NCBI GenBank assembly: GCA_024449915.1
Contig: JAMZAV010004965.1
Location: forward strand, 62,001 to 126,000
Source: Sweltsa coloradensis
Lineage: Eukaryota > Arthropoda > Insecta > Plecoptera > Chloroperlidae
Direction of reading: 5' to 3'
Length of the DNA stretch: 64,000 bases
A program made the translations under genes and the position numbers. The number at the start of each line of letters is the position of its first letter. Position 1 is the first letter of the stretch. This document shows positions 63,470 through 64,000 of the stretch, in pieces. The notes beneath the pieces were generated by a model. That model saw nothing but the letters and a program-made list of their open reading frames with translations. It made no database searches and was not told the DNA's origin.

Positions 63470-64000
63470 AGATAAATCTAAAAATCCTTTTATTTAGTAA
63501 CGATACTTCTTGATCAGCTTTATGATTTATATTGTTATACTTTAGGTTTAAATTGAAAATTTGTTATAAATATAACTGTTTTTTATTATATTTTGTTGTA
63601 CTATTGAAAACTGTTTTATGTATATAACCGTACTATTCGAATAAATCAAAATATATCCATTTGGGCAAAGTCAGTTCTTTTTTTCACAGTCAGATAAATT
63701 TGCACCTTGAAAAATACGTCTATCAATATACCATAAAAGTCAAGAAGTAATCACCCCTCATTTCGCCGCGGGAACTTGATCTCTCTCTGGCTCCGATCAG
63801 TCGTTCCCGGTCCCAGGTCTAATGAAGTTCTGGCCTAGCACTAGCAGAACTCTCCTGCTAATACGTTGCACATTCTAGAGATCGATTGCCGTCGGGAGCG
63901 CCAAGCATACTTATCTTTTTGTCAAGTTACGAAGGCCACCGCCAATTTGTAGTCGAAATAAGTCCTTACCATGGTATAAATGTCAATCGTAATATATATC
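63470..64000. other. Unassigned to the end of the window
   Basis: AT-rich then moderately GC-rich (63,760-63,930). No ORF or repeat that I can support. Confidence 0.4.

Overview
This is repeat-dense eukaryotic DNA, not a bacterial or viral gene array. It shows GT-AG intron borders, tRNA-derived SINEs, LINE fragments, terminal-inverted-repeat (TIR) elements, Helentron/HINE-like rolling-circle elements, minisatellites and AATAAA signals. Many TAGGCCTA-type motifs lie in the intergenic sequence. They recall marine deuterostome invertebrates such as echinoderms, but that assignment is an inference from sequence style and is tentative. Only a few host exons are supportable: a kelch-repeat exon with a clean donor (minus strand, about 58.6 kb), an exon pair ending in a stop and AATAAA (minus strand, 59.7-60.4 kb), and a terminal-exon candidate (plus strand, 10.8-11.0 kb). 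The short ORFs spread over the rest are almost all translations of repeats.

Layout. 1-3.2 kb: low-quality, homopolymer-rich DNA with a LINE 3' end and a MITE. 3.2-10 kb: dispersed repeats, a 74-bp and a 50-bp tandem array, and a SINE. 10.1-12.65 kb: three HINE copies almost end to end. 13.2-13.6 kb: the C-terminal part of a Jockey/I-type retrotransposon ORF. 13.9-15.2 kb: a direct duplication followed by a ~500-bp palindrome. 15.8-20.4 kb: tandem duplications, a 752-bp Harbinger-like MITE with a 3-bp CTG target duplication, a SINE, and 37-bp and 95-bp arrays. 20.9-28.5 kb: degraded DNA with SINEs, an 838-bp TIR element with a perfect 8-bp target duplication, and a ~205-bp satellite. 28.5-35.8 kb: a long corrupted block holding a full-length but unreadable LINE. 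36-38.5 kb: a TAA microsatellite cluster that hosts several LINE 3' ends, one with an R2/R4-type endonuclease-like C-terminus. 40-46.4 kb: HINE copies on both strands, the satellite in inverted orientation, and a ~380-bp duplicated unit. 46.4-48.5 kb: a ~150-bp-arm palindrome and a composite repeat block that recurs at 61.2-62.8 kb. 49-57 kb: more HINEs and MITEs, and a CpG-rich patch with CRE and X-box sites. 57.5-60.4 kb: a LINE 3' end and the host exons.

The genes do not form an operon or pathway. The main biological content is one interspersed family whose ends are T-TGGATGAGC at the 5' side and, at the 3' side, a subterminal GCTCATCCA, a short hairpin and CTAG-T. This matches the asymmetric-terminal-repeat layout of Helentron-associated elements (HINEs). 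It occurs at least ten times here in two sequence types plus mosaics. Basis: termini, repeats and splice signals were read directly from the sequence; superfamily names are inferred from known structural hallmarks; no database search was possible.
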